A stretch of 64,000 nt of DNA, taken from NCBI RefSeq assembly GCF_002443255.2, contig NW_019211454.1, forward strand, positions 19,497,037 through 19,561,036, in the 5' to 3' direction. The position numbers and the translations under genes are program-made. Within the stretch, counting starts at the first letter, position 1. Each line of letters begins with the position of its first letter. This stretch comes from Varroa destructor (taxonomy: Eukaryota; Arthropoda; Arachnida; Mesostigmata; Varroidae). The notes under the pieces were generated by a model. That model searched no databases and had not been told where the DNA came from. It saw nothing but the letters and a program-made list of their open reading frames with translations. Positions 1 to 12,519 of this stretch are shown piece by piece.

Positions 1-994
1 GCATTCTCTGCTTTCGTGTACACAGTCTGAAATTGAGAATCATCCGGTGACTAGCAAACCGCAACAATTTGGCAAGGCGAACTAGAGCCTAGAGGAAAGA
101 ATAGTGTCACTAGTCTAGCAGGCGCTAGTAGGCGTCGGGGAATGCGTTTCGATCACATCCAGGCGGAGAGGGCCGGATAACAGTCAGGAAATTTATGCCG
201 CCAACGCAGTCACAGCTATCAGTCCGAGGCCCGGCGCTTTCGTCACTCGTCTGACGCTGGTGTCAGCGGCTGGGTTCAGCCGATACTTATCTTCTCAAGC
301 AAATCTTTCTTTCTATCAGAAAAGTCAAGTCAAGAACCTTACTGTCTGAACAAGGAACGGATCTCTACGTTTACGCTTGTCAAGATAATAGACGTGATTT
401 TCGTCGCTCCACCCTCGTACCAGTCGCCGTTGTTGCTCGTCGCACTAGCGCGTTATCTTTTCGAACTACTGCAATCCAAAAATGGAATCATCAAAACGTT
501 GGTATACCAGAGGAACCAAAGCTACCGTAAAGCTGTAGAGGGATGCTACACTCACACACAGTTATATAAGGAATAGGATAAAGAAAAGATGTTGTATCTT
601 TCGCTTGTTATTGCTGCTGCTGCCGTGGCCAGTCACTGTTGTCAACGCTGGCGTTGCTGAGTCGAGGCAGTTATAACGGTTCCTGCAATTTCTTATTATT
701 GTAACTGCGTTTGTTGTGGTCATTGCAGATTCCACTGATGCCACAGGTCTAGGGTGAATATCTTTTTGTAAAAAGTAGCAGAAGGGCGTCAGCGGTTCGA
801 GACTTCATTTGCAGACGATTACAGCGGCGCATGACATCAGTATTATTTGTACACAGGTAGATCCTTCCTGTGTGTGGGTGGTAGGTCCTGTATGAAACCT
901 GCCCAGCCCCATATCTATGCAATATTGTTGCTGCTACTCAAACAGCTGGAAAAGGCAGTACGGGGCCGTTTGCGATCCTTCCTCTAGCTTGTTG

Positions 995-1026
<32 letters not shown>
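995..1026. repeat. (GGCT)8 microsatellite
   Basis: Eight perfect tandem copies of the tetranucleotide GGCT are visible. A uniform run like this is typical of replication slippage and is likely to vary in length between individuals. Confidence 0.95.
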
Positions 1027-1201
1027 TCAGCGGCAATTGCTTCATCCGATAGGCTGCATAGCATATGGGAGTAAGGCGAAATTCACAGCAATCGTCATCA
1101 GTGACGATCCCTTTAAGTTCCCGTTATACACCCCAATAAGAGGTCTATGGATGATTAGGCGTCAGCCGAGGCAGTCGACGGACAAAGAACGATTTACCCA
1201 T

Positions 1202-1218
1202 TGCTGCTGCTGCTGCTG
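1202..1218. repeat. (TGC)5 microsatellite
   Basis: Five perfect TGC units plus two bases. It is one of several CTG/CAG-type triplet tracts in the window. Confidence 0.85.
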
Positions 1219-1561
1219 GTGTTTTATATGGTGGGCCAGTTGCATGAGCCCATGGGCGCAACTCGAAACGCACAGAAGCCACCTATCGACCATTAGATTT
1301 TATCCAGCAGCTAATGCAAATTGAGTGGTTGGTATTAATTGCTAACTTAAAAAACTTATCAAATGCAAAGTATACTTTTGCGTGAATTAGAACTATTAAG
1401 TTGGCGAGAAAGGGGAACGTCTATTGAAGCAGAAGGCTATCACCTTTATGCACCCAAGTCTTGTAAGTTAACACTAGTGACTAAATTAACACTGCCAGTA
1501 GCTGTGCGCGCATAGCCCTAGCTGATTCATGACGCTGATCTCCACTATGTATACATAATCG

Positions 1562-1575
1562 ATATATATATATAT
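1562..1575. repeat. (AT)7 microsatellite
   Basis: Seven perfect AT units in an AT-rich stretch. Confidence 0.85.
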
Positions 1576-2280
1576 GCGGTATACAATATTTTTTTTACCT
1601 ACTAAATGTTAAGATTTCTCTGAAATTTAAGTAAATCGCCAGAAATTTCCAAAAAAAAACACGCGCGCCGTATTATATGCACAGACCAATTTGATCGTCA
1701 GAATCACACGGAGTTTGGGTTCTGCTTAGCGCATAGTAATTAATTCGACGTGGTCATCATACTTTCGAAGTATATTTGTTATAAAAGGTTTACACTGGGT
1801 TTATAAAAATAGGTTGACAATTTGGGCATCGTATTCGTGTTGATCGACGAATTGATATAACCGCAGAACTTGGAGTCATCGTTCACGTACATACGTTGAA
1901 AAATATTCACACGTTTTGCTAGGATGTTGTGTTAATTATAGGGACTTGACTTTTAATTGTTTTTTTTTTTTTTATTACTCTTTGATTTAGGCTGCATTCA
2001 CAATGCTGAGGGCCAATATGGAGAGACAATTAATTGATACGAAAAGTGGCTAAATGGCATATTGTACAGTGCTTTTGGTCCCTACAAATTTCCCTCTTGC
2101 TAATTGGGTAGAAACAGCCCGAGCAAGCTCTGGATTGTTGCAAGACAATGATTTTAATTTTGTCACAAAATAACAAATTTGCACAAATACTGTGTTCTAT
2201 TATGTAAAAACACTAGCGTATATAGAATACGTTGTGAAGAAATCTGGCAAACATTTAGAAGCAGAACTTCTTTTTATTTG

Positions 2281-2300
2281 AAAAAAAAAAAAAAAAAAAA
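2281..2300 (+). repeat. Poly(A)20 tract, possible retroposon tail
   Basis: An uninterrupted run of 20 A follows TTTATTTG directly. A long pure A run on one strand can be the tail of a retroposed copy. I could not identify the body of such an element upstream or a clear target-site duplication, so it may simply be a homopolymer. Confidence 0.55.
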
Positions 2301-3874
2301 CATGACAATCACATCAAATAAATCCTATTATAAAATTTGAGGAAATTGATCGATTAGCAATATTGTACCAAGTTCGGACAGTTTTATTTAATATTCTAAT
2401 GGGAATTGAGTTTTACGGTGCTAAATTCTATACTTCAGACTGAACTTACGTTATATCTAGTGATTTCGACACTAGACACGATGAAGTCAGCATAAATCGA
2501 TCCTTCTGAATTCCTATTGCGTCTAATGAGCAAATGAGCTTACATGGATGTTTGTACTTGCAGGCGGAACACCTCCGTGTTTGGAGGTCTACACTAATTC
2601 ATATATACCTATACTTCGGTCGCTGAAAATGTTTTCTTAAGAAATTTCGGTTTATATTTAGTATCAGTTAGAAGAACTAAACTTAATCGTTGTTATTTGT
2701 ACTTAGTTCCGAATTTGTCTTAAGCAGGATATTCGAATGTTAGCGGCTTGACACCACATAAAGCTTTTGGGCATATTTTTGCCCAGAGGTAAGGATACAT
2801 ACGCATCCACAAAAAGATGGAAATCGTATTGCGTTACCTAAATGAAAACGTGAGGGCAACCATTGCCTTCTATAGGCAACAAGGCAGTGTAATTAGTGAA
2901 TGATAAATGCTACCTAATGACCAGCGGTGCGGGACCAGCGGGAAAGATAGTGCCGCCTTAAATCAAAAACAACAGTCTTCAAACGTGACGTTTTGCACGT
3001 TTGTACAATAAGTAACACTCAATTTTTTTCCAAACAAAAGCCTAACAAGAGAATGGAATGCACCTGATGACTGCTATCTTACCCATCGATCACATCTCGG
3101 CCATTTCAATGATTTTTTTGTCATCCTTATGAATCTCCACGAACCAAGCAGCGAAACGTTCCGTGTTATACCCGCCGGTCTGAACAAATCGTTAATACGC
3201 CTCTCCTAACAAGCTCAACCGATACGGGTCGTGATTTACCACAGACACTTTATAGACGCACACAAAAAAACAGCCTAAGTAGCACTAGACAATTACGTTT
3301 TACTACTTGGCGAAACCTGGAAGCCTACTAGCAAGAAGCGAACCGGTTGATAATGACGGTCGTCTTGATAAAAAAAATTTGGCTTGAAAAGGAAAATAAT
3401 GGACAATTTCGTAATTCCGTCGCCGGAAATAAGTATTAACAGGTTTGCGATCGTCACAACTCAGAGAGCATCGTTAAAAGATTCTTCATTTATCCTTGCG
3501 TCAGTGCGAAACAAAAAAATAAATAAAATGCCAGGCTGTCTTATTCTCAGCTTCGGATCTGCTAGAGTTCCTGGTTATAAAATTAACTTGAGCATACAGC
3601 GCATTTCTTTGCAAAATAAGCATAGAAAAATAGTGATGAAGAAAACGGGCACGAATGATTAATAATTATCGACGTATTCTCGTAATCCTCATTGATTTCT
3701 AGACATGTCCATTAGATCAGGCTACCACAAAAATTCGTCGAAGCAATCCTATACGATCGAAGTTCCCTAATTAGGACAGGTAGCACAAATCACTTGGTAA
3801 AAGATCAATGTGAAAGGACGGCGGTCAAGCTAGATTTAGGTAGTTTGTCGTATTGCGTCGGAGTCGCTTGCTAG

Positions 3875-3878
<4 letters not shown>

Positions 3879-3907
<29 letters not shown>
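3879..3907. repeat. (AT)14 microsatellite
   Basis: Perfect alternating AT run of 29 bases. Confidence 0.95.
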
Positions 3908-3910
<3 letters not shown>

Positions 3911-6072
3911 CCAGTTGTGCCATCTTTTCAACTGTTACTTCAACGAAACCAGTTGACTAATGAGTCCTGCAATTCCCATATATACTGTGCTAGGGTGCCC
4001 ACACATACCTGAGGGTGCCCAGGGGTTTGTCAGTCTGTATGATTACTATCTAGTAGGCACTGCTACAGTAATAATCTGATGATTATAAGCTATTATCAAA
4101 TATGAACGCCCCTTGTCTTTTTACAACCATATTATCTACACACGGTTACAAGGAATCAACGGTCGTCGCACTTGGAAACAACGACAGGCTCTCTAGAAAT
4201 GCTCCCCTCAGACTGCTGCTTTTGTTTGAAATCTCTCTGAGGTTCGCGGAAGCGTTGGCAACGACATCCACACCACCCTTGCTCATCTAGACCCCATGAT
4301 TAGCGAACCAAGCAACGGAACTTTGCACACCGACTTGTTAATCATTTCTTTCTGCAAGGGCCTTTGCAACCGAACCTTGTGTCCTATATATCTCTAAACA
4401 ATGGTCGTGAATAAGGTGCGCCCATTTGGGATATCGACCTAGCCGGGAAGTTTGTCGTATAATATCAGCTCCTTTTAATCCTTCCGAACATCAACTAGGG
4501 CGCATTCACAGTAAAAGTTTCGAAAACTGTCGAAAGTCTCGCAGATACGATACATTTTCAGGTGAAATGCATCAGATAGCAGGTTCCATTCGCTCGCATT
4601 TGGCAGGCGCAGGTAAAGATGGTGATATGCAGCAAGTACTTGCCCAGCTGTTCCGTCTCCCCTGCTTAAACCAGCCGCGCGGTTGGTTACCGTTGTCAAA
4701 ATGATACGAAAGAAGCGCTGTGACGATGGCGATGCATTTTAAGTCGAGTCTAAAGAAGGACAGCTGTCTTGCTGGCCTCAAGTTTATGCTGCAAACACAA
4801 CTAAGATATGTACCTATTGATTCTCACCTTCATGTTCCTAACTCTGTGTGACATAACATCATATTGTTGGGTCATGGTTAGAACATGAGGCTTTTGCTCT
4901 ACATGCTTATATAGTCACGGGCCATGGGAGCTTTGTGAGAGACGGTTAGGGAATGTTTGCACAGTCGACATACGTGACTTCGTCACAGATGTCATCTCTT
5001 TCGCAGCAACAAGTTTGTCCTAGAAGTATGGATGACCACAATGTGGAAACGGGAGCTATAAACTACCCAGTGACATTTTCGGACAGGGGCTGATTCAACG
5101 AGGTGTCGAAGCCTTTTTTGAGTACTGCAATGGTATCCTACCTTTTTAGAGATGAGGTGAGACACATTATGTGCGATTAACGTTCCGTTACGTTAATGAA
5201 GATGGGTGTGTACAGGTACTTCACTGCTTTGCACATTTCGCTCTCCATTCTCTATTGTACTAAAATTATAATGTGTAATACTATTGTGGTCGACTAGAGT
5301 ACAAAATAATTCAAGTACAAATTAGATATGATTGCAAAACAATCAAAATAGTTTATAGCTAATAAACAACGATAATAGAATATTTATTTAGAAACTTTTT
5401 TTCTAAAATTGTTATTGAGTTATTGTTCAAGTGATACGAGGTACTCATTTCGACCCATGGTTAATCATAGTGTCTTCACTATACAACTCTCGTTTCGAAC
5501 TCTAAACTAAGTCCTCGTGGGTATACTGAAGCACTGGCGAGTCCTATCGATTTATTTCAGCTTTGATTTTCTATAAAAATGTTTTGACAATGTTAGCTTT
5601 GATCATTATTCAGATCCCATACAAAACGAGCCTGAAGTCCTCGGCGGAACTAAGCGGAAATGTTTGCTAAATTTAAGAAATCTCAAACAACCTTTGAAAT
5701 TCGGGAATTTCTACTTTCCTCTAGGCATATAATCGAGCAAATGCTATTATACCAAATAAAATAAAGCCATTGAAAAATATCGACTTTCTTATTTCTACAC
5801 CATGGTCTCTATATCAAACTGGTATAATATCACAACTTTTACATAAACAACAAAGTTCATTTCTATTAAAAAAAAGTGAAAAGTATTTGAAAAAAAGCTT
5901 AAAATTTAGGGATCTTTTTAGCGAGATCGGTTGCGGGCTCCCTCTGGATAAAAAATGGAAATCAAAAGATCTCACACTATCAATCGATAGATACCCGATG
6001 CGCTAGATGAATAGTACTGTTCTTAACTCCAAATATACTCATTCTCAAAAAAAGTCGAATGAATAATCATGC

Positions 6073-6093
6073 TATATATATATATATATATAT
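6073..6093. repeat. (TA)10 microsatellite
   Basis: Perfect alternating TA run of 21 bases. Confidence 0.95.
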
Positions 6094-6604
6094 TCAGTGA
6101 TTTGGTATAAAACGATTTTTTTTTCAACTTTTATACTTCGTGACACTGTTCTACTTTACTTCAACTATGTATAGAGAATGCTCTTACACTCGTTAACGGT
6201 TAGTTCCTATTAACTGGGGTGAAACGTAATATGAAGATAAGGTCTAGGTCATCAGGTCGAAAAAAATGCTACGTTAATTAACCTTCAGCAGCTATGCTAA
6301 ATGTCTGTGATTTTTTACCAAATGAAAAAATGTATGAAATGATGATGTGTCAAATTTACCAGATAAGTTACAGTTATACAGTAACTGACTCATAGAACAG
6401 ACATCTCATTTATAATTTTCAGTCTAAAATTTATCTGCGAATTATCAGTTAGTTTAATCTCCCGACGGAATTTTAAGGGTTTGTAGTCAACGCTGAAGTC
6501 TGCTTTCTTATGCGCCTTTCATGCCTCTGCTATGTTTCTCCTTTCTCTATACTTCATCATCATATGTACCAAATAAACTAATAGTTTCAAGTTTTCACCT
6601 CTGG

Positions 6605-6745
6605 TGCTACTGTTTAAGTTAGTCGTTGTTTCGAACGGCTAATGGCCCTTTTAACGCAAAACGGGCTGTACGCATACATCCCATTACGCGTCTCTAACTT
6701 TAGTATGCAAAGGTGTTACCACTGCTCCACCAGGAAGACCATCAA
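6605..6745 (-). repeat. tRNA-derived SINE-like copy f
   Basis: On the minus strand this begins with an A-box-like block (TGGTGGAGCAGTGGTAA, plus-strand 6,716-6,732), followed by a tRNA-like anticodon-arm sequence with CTTT and AAAG able to pair. The expected B-box position is badly eroded. It then carries a tail (GCGTACAGCCCGTTTTGCG) that aligns to the tail of the copy at 21.5 kb (GCGTAC, then GCCGTTTCGTG). A-box plus family tail argues for a decayed, Pol III-type SINE rather than a functional tRNA gene: I find no closing acceptor stem. The alignment was made by eye and the copy is strongly diverged. Confidence 0.4.
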
Positions 6746-8697
6746 ACGTATCAATACAGAGCAGTCTAGCGGAACAAAAAGCGAATAAAGCCAATATGGC
6801 TAACCGCACCCGTTTCCAGCCATTTTTGACTCCGTTCCCTATATGGTATACGAACTGTGACTGATACACTAGTTAGCCTGCTCATCCACGACCGTACCTC
6901 TGTGGGAGGCATACGCCAGGACGTGACGAAAGGTGGGTGTTACTTTTTTTTAGCTACTAGTACGTATTGTCTAGGACCTGCCTGTACATTTTCAGTCTCG
7001 AAGGCTTATACCTGGGGCCTGGAAGGCCCAGAACTCCAATCAGGCCATGTAGACCGCGCAGTTGAGCTATAGGTCACGCTGCGTAGACGCGATATCTGCT
7101 GGCCACATAGGAGAGCCAGGACGGCCTAAGACGGCCGAAAGGGGAAGAGAGAACGAATCCATAAGCTACCGCTGAATACGCGTGAACATACGCAAGAGGT
7201 ATGGAAGGCCACGCGAATGTCCTAGACCGACTGGTACAGCGTGGACCCGCAGATTCGAACGACTGTCTATGGAGCTTACCAACGACGAATTTAGCCAAAG
7301 CCTTAGTAATGTAATCAGTCTACAGTCCTGCAAGTCGCCCTGGCTGTGGTCCATATACACTGGTGTCGATAGCATGGCCTTCGATATTTTGATGATCGAG
7401 GGACCTAGAGAACTACGATATCGTGGATAGGTAAAGAGTTCTAGATAGTCGGGCCAACGACTGGATCTTTCGAACTGCTCCTTGGGTCGTGGACATCGGC
7501 CGACATAATAAAACAATGCGATATCTTTGTTATTTCCCTCCCTAGGGATATATGAAAAGCAATTATTTGTAACTGTTGAGCTCACGTCGCTTACGCTAAC
7601 AGGAACAAATTATAAAGTAACGCGTTCAATTAGAATAGAACCAGCGCTGAGAAACTGATCCAAAACACGATCCAAGGGCTAGGGACTCTATGCAATAGAA
7701 ACGCCGTTGCGCTAATTGGTGTGGAGACAAACTCTATTCTGCAAATGCTTTGTTTCATCGTTCTAGTATGAAGGGACCTTGTGTATATTTTAATACTTTA
7801 GTCATCTTAAAGCATTGGAGCGCCTTACAAGTTTTTTTTTGAGCTTACATGGTAAATGTAAGCTTGCTTTTTTTGAGCGAAGTGCAAAAACATTTAGACA
7901 AACAAAAAATGACTACACTATGTATGTGTTATTTTCCAGGAGATCCGGAGTTTGTTTTTCTAGCATGGGAAATTTCCAAATATTGTTAGTACAGAAGTTC
8001 ACATAAATAACCAAGCTATGTGTGTACAAGGTCTTCGAATATACTAATTACTATTTACCATCACCTTGTAATAGCCTGAGAGGACCTTATGATGAAGTAC
8101 GAAACTGATTGTATCTCCATGCGCTAGTATAGCGCATGATTGAACGCATTGTTTGTCAAGTCATACATTTATCTAGCTCTCATCTATCATGTTGGATAAT
8201 GGTGTCTAAAATATTTTGTCGTGTAGATCTTGTTAAAGAGCTGTAACTCGTCTTTGTTTGAAATACTACCTTTAGAGCTGTTTGGCACTATTTGATATTG
8301 GCATAAATCTGTTGTGGTAAAGTAGCCCCTGTTTTTGAGGAAGTTAATGTCTACCGCCGAGAAAATTGGCCTACTAATTTACTATATTTATGGAACCTAT
8401 GAGCCTAATGTTACATTAAGCTGCCGTATTAAAACAATCGCTCGAAGTTATCTGCGTCTTAAGATGAATTTTTAACGGACGTAGAAGTGATACTGATAAG
8501 ATTTTTTCATCTTTATAAAAACAGCAAAATTCTCCTGTTACTAAAATTTTCTAATAAAAATTTCGACAGAATGACCTACAGTACCTACAATGAGTTCTAG
8601 GTGATGCACCAAAAATCGTTTCTTTCTTTTTAGGCCACGCGTCTAATTCGCTGGAATCCCACTTAGGCGAGACTCAGACCAAAGCGAAACCATGTTA
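6746..8697. other. Non-coding stretch with a GC-richer block at about 6.9-7.5 kb
   Basis: No gene is supported. Overlapping open frames on both strands between 7,074 and 7,585 (the longest 139 codons on the minus strand, 7,166-7,585) fall in a locally GC-richer block, where long frames are expected by chance. I recognise no domain in any of them. At about 7,025-7,075 the minus strand reads TAGCTCAACTGCGCGG, an A-box-like string, but no convincing B-box or family tail follows. Confidence 0.4.
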
Positions 8698-8781
8698 TTA
8701 CTAGACAATCAAAAACAAACAACTACTACCGAGGGTTACTAGACAAAACGTAAACGTTTTGATTGTCTAGTAACCCTCGGT
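8698..8781. repeat. Near-perfect inverted repeat (hairpin 1) with an extra direct half-copy
   Basis: The left arm at 8,728-8,750 and right arm at 8,755-8,781 are reverse complements, except that four bases of the right arm are missing from the left. The loop is only TAAA. The outer 19 bp (8,728-8,746 against 8,763-8,781) pair perfectly. In addition 8,698-8,714 is a perfect 17-bp complement of 8,757-8,773, so TTACTAGACAA occurs twice direct and once inverted. The right arm can therefore pair with either of two partners. This could be a small foldback or MITE remnant or the product of template switching. No transposase or clear target-site duplication is visible. Confidence 0.9.
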
Positions 8782-9180
8782 TTAGCGCCAGTAGCCCCAT
8801 ATCACGCGGTGACACATACACCATGTAAAAACATTTCGTAAGCAAAGTGGTACTTATTAAAGTTACTATGGTTAGTCTTTAAGAGGCACCGAAGTGAACC
8901 ACCAACAAAGTCTTACCGAATTACAATTCAACACATCAGTTGGAGCCCAAATCTACAAATAAAGATTTCATGGCCATATAGCTGGCGTTAGTATTAGGCT
9001 GTTGCCATCTCATTTCCAGCTTTGCATTGACTCAGTATATGGGAAAAGTGTGTCCCTAGAGCAATCCCGCCATAAACTCCATGGACACTCACCCTTTCCG
9101 CGCGGCTTTAACATTCATCTAAAGCAGTTTAGGACAGTACATGTTATTCTAGCATAATCAAATGGTGCCAAAGCGACTAG
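8782..9180. other. Nothing recognised
   Basis: Unique-looking non-coding sequence between hairpin 1 and the GC-richer block. I see no gene, repeat or RNA here. Confidence 0.4.
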
Positions 9181-9980
9181 TTCTTCATTTTCCGCCCAGC
9201 AGTCTATGGTAAACATGACAAAACTCACGGTGGTAGCCCTTCAAAATCGAGATGTGATGGTATTTAGCTTTTCGAGTGAATACAGAAGACGACAAGAACG
9301 TAGAGGTCTGGTGTATTTGCCTGCTACATCGGCCGCTCATTCCCCTTGTCATGCTGTTGGGGAGACGAAGGAATCCTTCGCATCTAGATGGGTAATGCAC
9401 AGTGGGCCCATTGGCAGGACCGAGTCGAGAGGTGAGGGCCGTAAGGCTATGCTTATGGGCCAGTGAGATTCGTGGTTGTAGCACAACGTCAGCAGACAGG
9501 TTTGCAGAGTCTTTGCCGATGCTTACTAGCTGCTTGGCGTTGGGCCAGGTCGTTTGCTGTGCTGGAAGCTAACCGTTGTCATAGCCTGCTGTTACATCTA
9601 TTTGATGCCCTACCGTACTGTATAGTTATAGGCCAGACGATTACAGCGCTTCGCTGTGCTACTCTAGGATCAAGTCCGGGCTGTAGCCATGGCTTTGTAG
9701 TGGTTCTGGTTAGCAATGCATCACATCGAAATGCACGGAGAGAGAATCGGCGTCCAGTGGCGACAACGTCACCACCGACGGAAAAGCCGTTTCGGCTGCA
9801 GCCACAGCCATCCCAAGCGTTGACAACTAAATGCTGAAAAGTGTGCCCCTTTTTTAAGCGTGAACACTGCCAGAACGGCGCAACGTTAGTGAACAGGCGA
9901 CCTGCATAGGAGAAGGGTCCTGCTTGCGCTGTCGCTGCGTGGAGCACAGAAACTGAGCCATAGAAAAACGAAGACAACTC
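9180..9980. other. GC-richer block with overlapping open frames on both strands
   Basis: Open frames of 86-132 codons overlap on both strands here (plus 9,206-9,466 and 9,463-9,837; minus 9,185-9,484 and 9,579-9,977). Opposing long frames are what raised G+C produces without coding, and part of the block is occupied by a tRNA-like element. At 9,786-9,798 AGCCGTTTCGGCT forms a small self-complementary string resembling the SINE tail. I support no protein. Confidence 0.4.
9612..9720 (+). repeat. tRNA-derived SINE-like copy d
   Basis: TATAGTTATAGGCC (9,621-9,634) resembles a tRNA A-box region. Next comes an ACAGCG...CGCTGT anticodon-arm-like hairpin, then GGATCAAGTCC (9,667-9,677), a good match to the B-box consensus GGTTCRANTCC. 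The spacing is tRNA-like, but there is no T at the position before the anticodon and no closed acceptor stem, so it is not a standard tRNA gene. The following GTAGCC...GGCTTTGTAGTGG only weakly resembles the tail of the better copies. Confidence 0.3.
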
Positions 9981-12519
9981 GGCTTATGAAGAAAATGATC
10001 AGCGAGATAAAAAAAGAAGTGAGGGAAATCGCGACAATGAAGACTTCAAAGACTAATTCGAAAACATGACAACATCCTTTTTTGTGCGCCGTGTTCGTTT
10101 TTTTATAGTACAAGAAAAACTCCCTGGCGTGAAGCGAGGGTTAGTCCCACGTCTTTTGTGGCCTCACCACATCCGCGCCGTAAGCAGCCATAGTGGCCTT
10201 TCATAAATATCTGCCCATCCTTGTGGCAACAGTAGTAAGCCTTAATCGTCACCAGTTTAAACCGCCTTCATCCTTTTCCTGAGACGGGTAGCAACATGAA
10301 GGCCGCATAGGGTTGATGTTGTTCAAGGCCCTTAACGGAAACAAGCGACCAGTATGCCAAGGCTTATACAGAAGGGTTCGTTCGGCGTAGACATACGCTT
10401 CCTATGAATTTTATTTTTTTTTAACGTTCAAAACGGAAACACTAATGGCAACGTCTAACAGACGGTGAACGAATAATGCAGAACCAAGTTAAGGTTAATA
10501 GCAAGCATGGTAATTTCAGACAACAATCGCAAATCGGTCAAAAAAGTTGGTGACTATTTATATAAAAACTGAGCGAAAACATAGTGCCCAATTTGGAAAA
10601 TGTCTTAGATCGTATCTATTATAAAGGTTTCGTTGTGCACCTACGGAAATGTCAAACGAGTGCTCAGACATTCAGGGTACAGGAATTAAAGTATTAGTTA
10701 TTCTATAGGAAATCAACTGATCTTACGGCAAGCATGGTATCCCTATGTAAAATATTTTTTATTTCTATTTTTTCCAAGGGGAAAAATAAGCGAAAAAGAC
10801 ATTAATGATTTGTATAGGGACTGTAAAACTTCATTTGAATGGTCGTACCAGTCAAGATCTTAGCTTACCCAGCCAGACCCTAACCTTGTCGATGACTATC
10901 TGCATTGTAACGCAGTTGCGAAGTGACCCAAATATGATGACCGAAAACGAACCTCGTTATATTTTACGCGCTGCGGTAAAATGTTCTAGTAAAAAATGCC
11001 CCCGATTTGAGTTCATATTAATTTTATGAAAGCACGGAAGCTGAATGATAAACAAAATCTGTGTCAGTTTCGATCGTTTGGTTGGAAATACTTTGTGAGC
11101 CCTCACTGTCAGCAGAATATGCATTATTCGACAGGACTATGGGGGCAGTTCTTTTGAAAAGTAGTAAAAGAAAAATAGCAAAGAAGTAAAACTTCAAGGG
11201 ATTTTTGTGACCGTTTTGTGTTAGTTGAAATTTAGCTTAACTTACCTAAAGAACTTCTGGATTTTGAAATCTAATCCAGTCAGTTGTCCCATGAATATTC
11301 CTTAGTATTAAACTAACTAAAAAGCGTTATTTTGGGCGGCTTTCTCGCCGAAGAGAAAATTCTGGCTATGTTATAAACTGGAAAACGTTCTCGTTTCAAG
11401 AAGATTCCGAAACTCTCGGTCGCAACCCAGCCTCGAGTGTTAAAGGTTCAAGGCTCCGCAAGTGCGCAGAGGTTTATCTGGTAAAAAACTGTGTTGAAAC
11501 CTTGTACATATATGTGATACAAACAAATATCTCACGATTCTCTTTTGAGGGCACGACTGATCGAAAAAACTTCATATGGCCATCAGTTCATAGTTATAGC
11601 CAATCTATATAGCGCAATTACAAGTTATTTTTGAACCAAGCCCGCGGGTCTAAATGCCATATCTGTATTAGCTAATAATGCCCTCAACTGTGGAACGACA
11701 AAGCTCCCGATGTATTATGAGTTACCTAACTTTTCATAGAAGATTTCATTTGATGCTCTAACAATTTATTAATCCTTCGCGTGCTTGATTTAGAAGTAGT
11801 TTTTATGGCTCATTGGAACAAGTAGATCATAGTTTCGTTGGCAATTCGCGATGTCCAGGATCATCACCACAAAATAGATCGGTCCCACATTCAAAGTGAT
11901 TTCGTTTCTACCTGCCATTGTAACCAAACGTCTTATTTGACTGTGGTAAGATCTTGCTAATAATTCGTATTTTTATAAATTTTATAGATAATTATTATAT
12001 TCATCTATCTTTTCTCCCAACTACTGCGACGTGGATCAGTGCCTCAACTACAGCCAGCCAACGTATTCAAATGATAGTAATAAGAACGTAACGTTTTGTT
12101 TCCTGTTTGTGAAAAAATTGCAACGCAGATAAACTGTTTCACTTAAATTTAAAATAAACTCTTAGAGAACAAGTATCTATCTTCTCTCGTCTATTGGTAA
12201 ACCTAAATAGTATTCAGTTGTGACAACACAACACACTGTTTATTTTTATATAACTCTACTATTTTATCTGCTTGTTTGTGGTTCAAGCTGTTATTGCTAT
12301 CGTTACCAATATCATTGGGGAACTACATGTTTGGTTGGCATTCGATGTCGTCGTAACACAAAAAACACTACATTAGTAAGTCGTCTGATGGCGCCCAGAG
12401 ACAATATCACACATCGACGGCGACAATAAGCTAATCTCATTCAATAGCATTAAGAGAATAGGGAAAAGAAACAGTCTATGCCCCCTTGACGTATCGTAGT
12501 TGTCGTTTGCCTACCCGCC
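9981..12519. other. Non-coding stretch, nothing recognised
   Basis: AT-rich sequence with only short open frames (10,805-11,029 and 12,220-12,429) that I cannot tell from chance. No RNA gene or repeat of note. Confidence 0.45.

Larger units (their letters stand above)
1..2280. other. Non-coding stretch, no supported gene
   Basis: No recognisable gene. A 135-codon ATG frame at 917-1324 runs through a GGCT tetranucleotide repeat and a CTG repeat, which keep it open artificially, so it is not called. The first 1.3 kb is richer in G+C than the AT-rich sequence after it. Contents are simple repeats (listed separately), a 14-T run at 1,960-1,973 and otherwise unique-looking sequence. Confidence 0.5.
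2301..6604. other. AT-rich non-coding stretch
   Basis: No gene is supported. Short open frames at 3,384, 4,426 and 5,770 have no distinguishing features beyond length. One curiosity is a small segment at about 4,560-4,611 with an acceptor-like end (pyrimidine-rich, then TTTTCAG) and a donor-like start (CAG/GTAAAG), open throughout, which could be a tiny exon but cannot be supported alone. Two AT microsatellites are listed separately. Confidence 0.45.

Noticed and set aside
917..1324. 135-codon ATG frame
   Set aside because: It is kept open by the (GGCT)8 and (TGC)5 repeats, which encode Leu/Ala/Gly/Trp and Cys runs. No other support.
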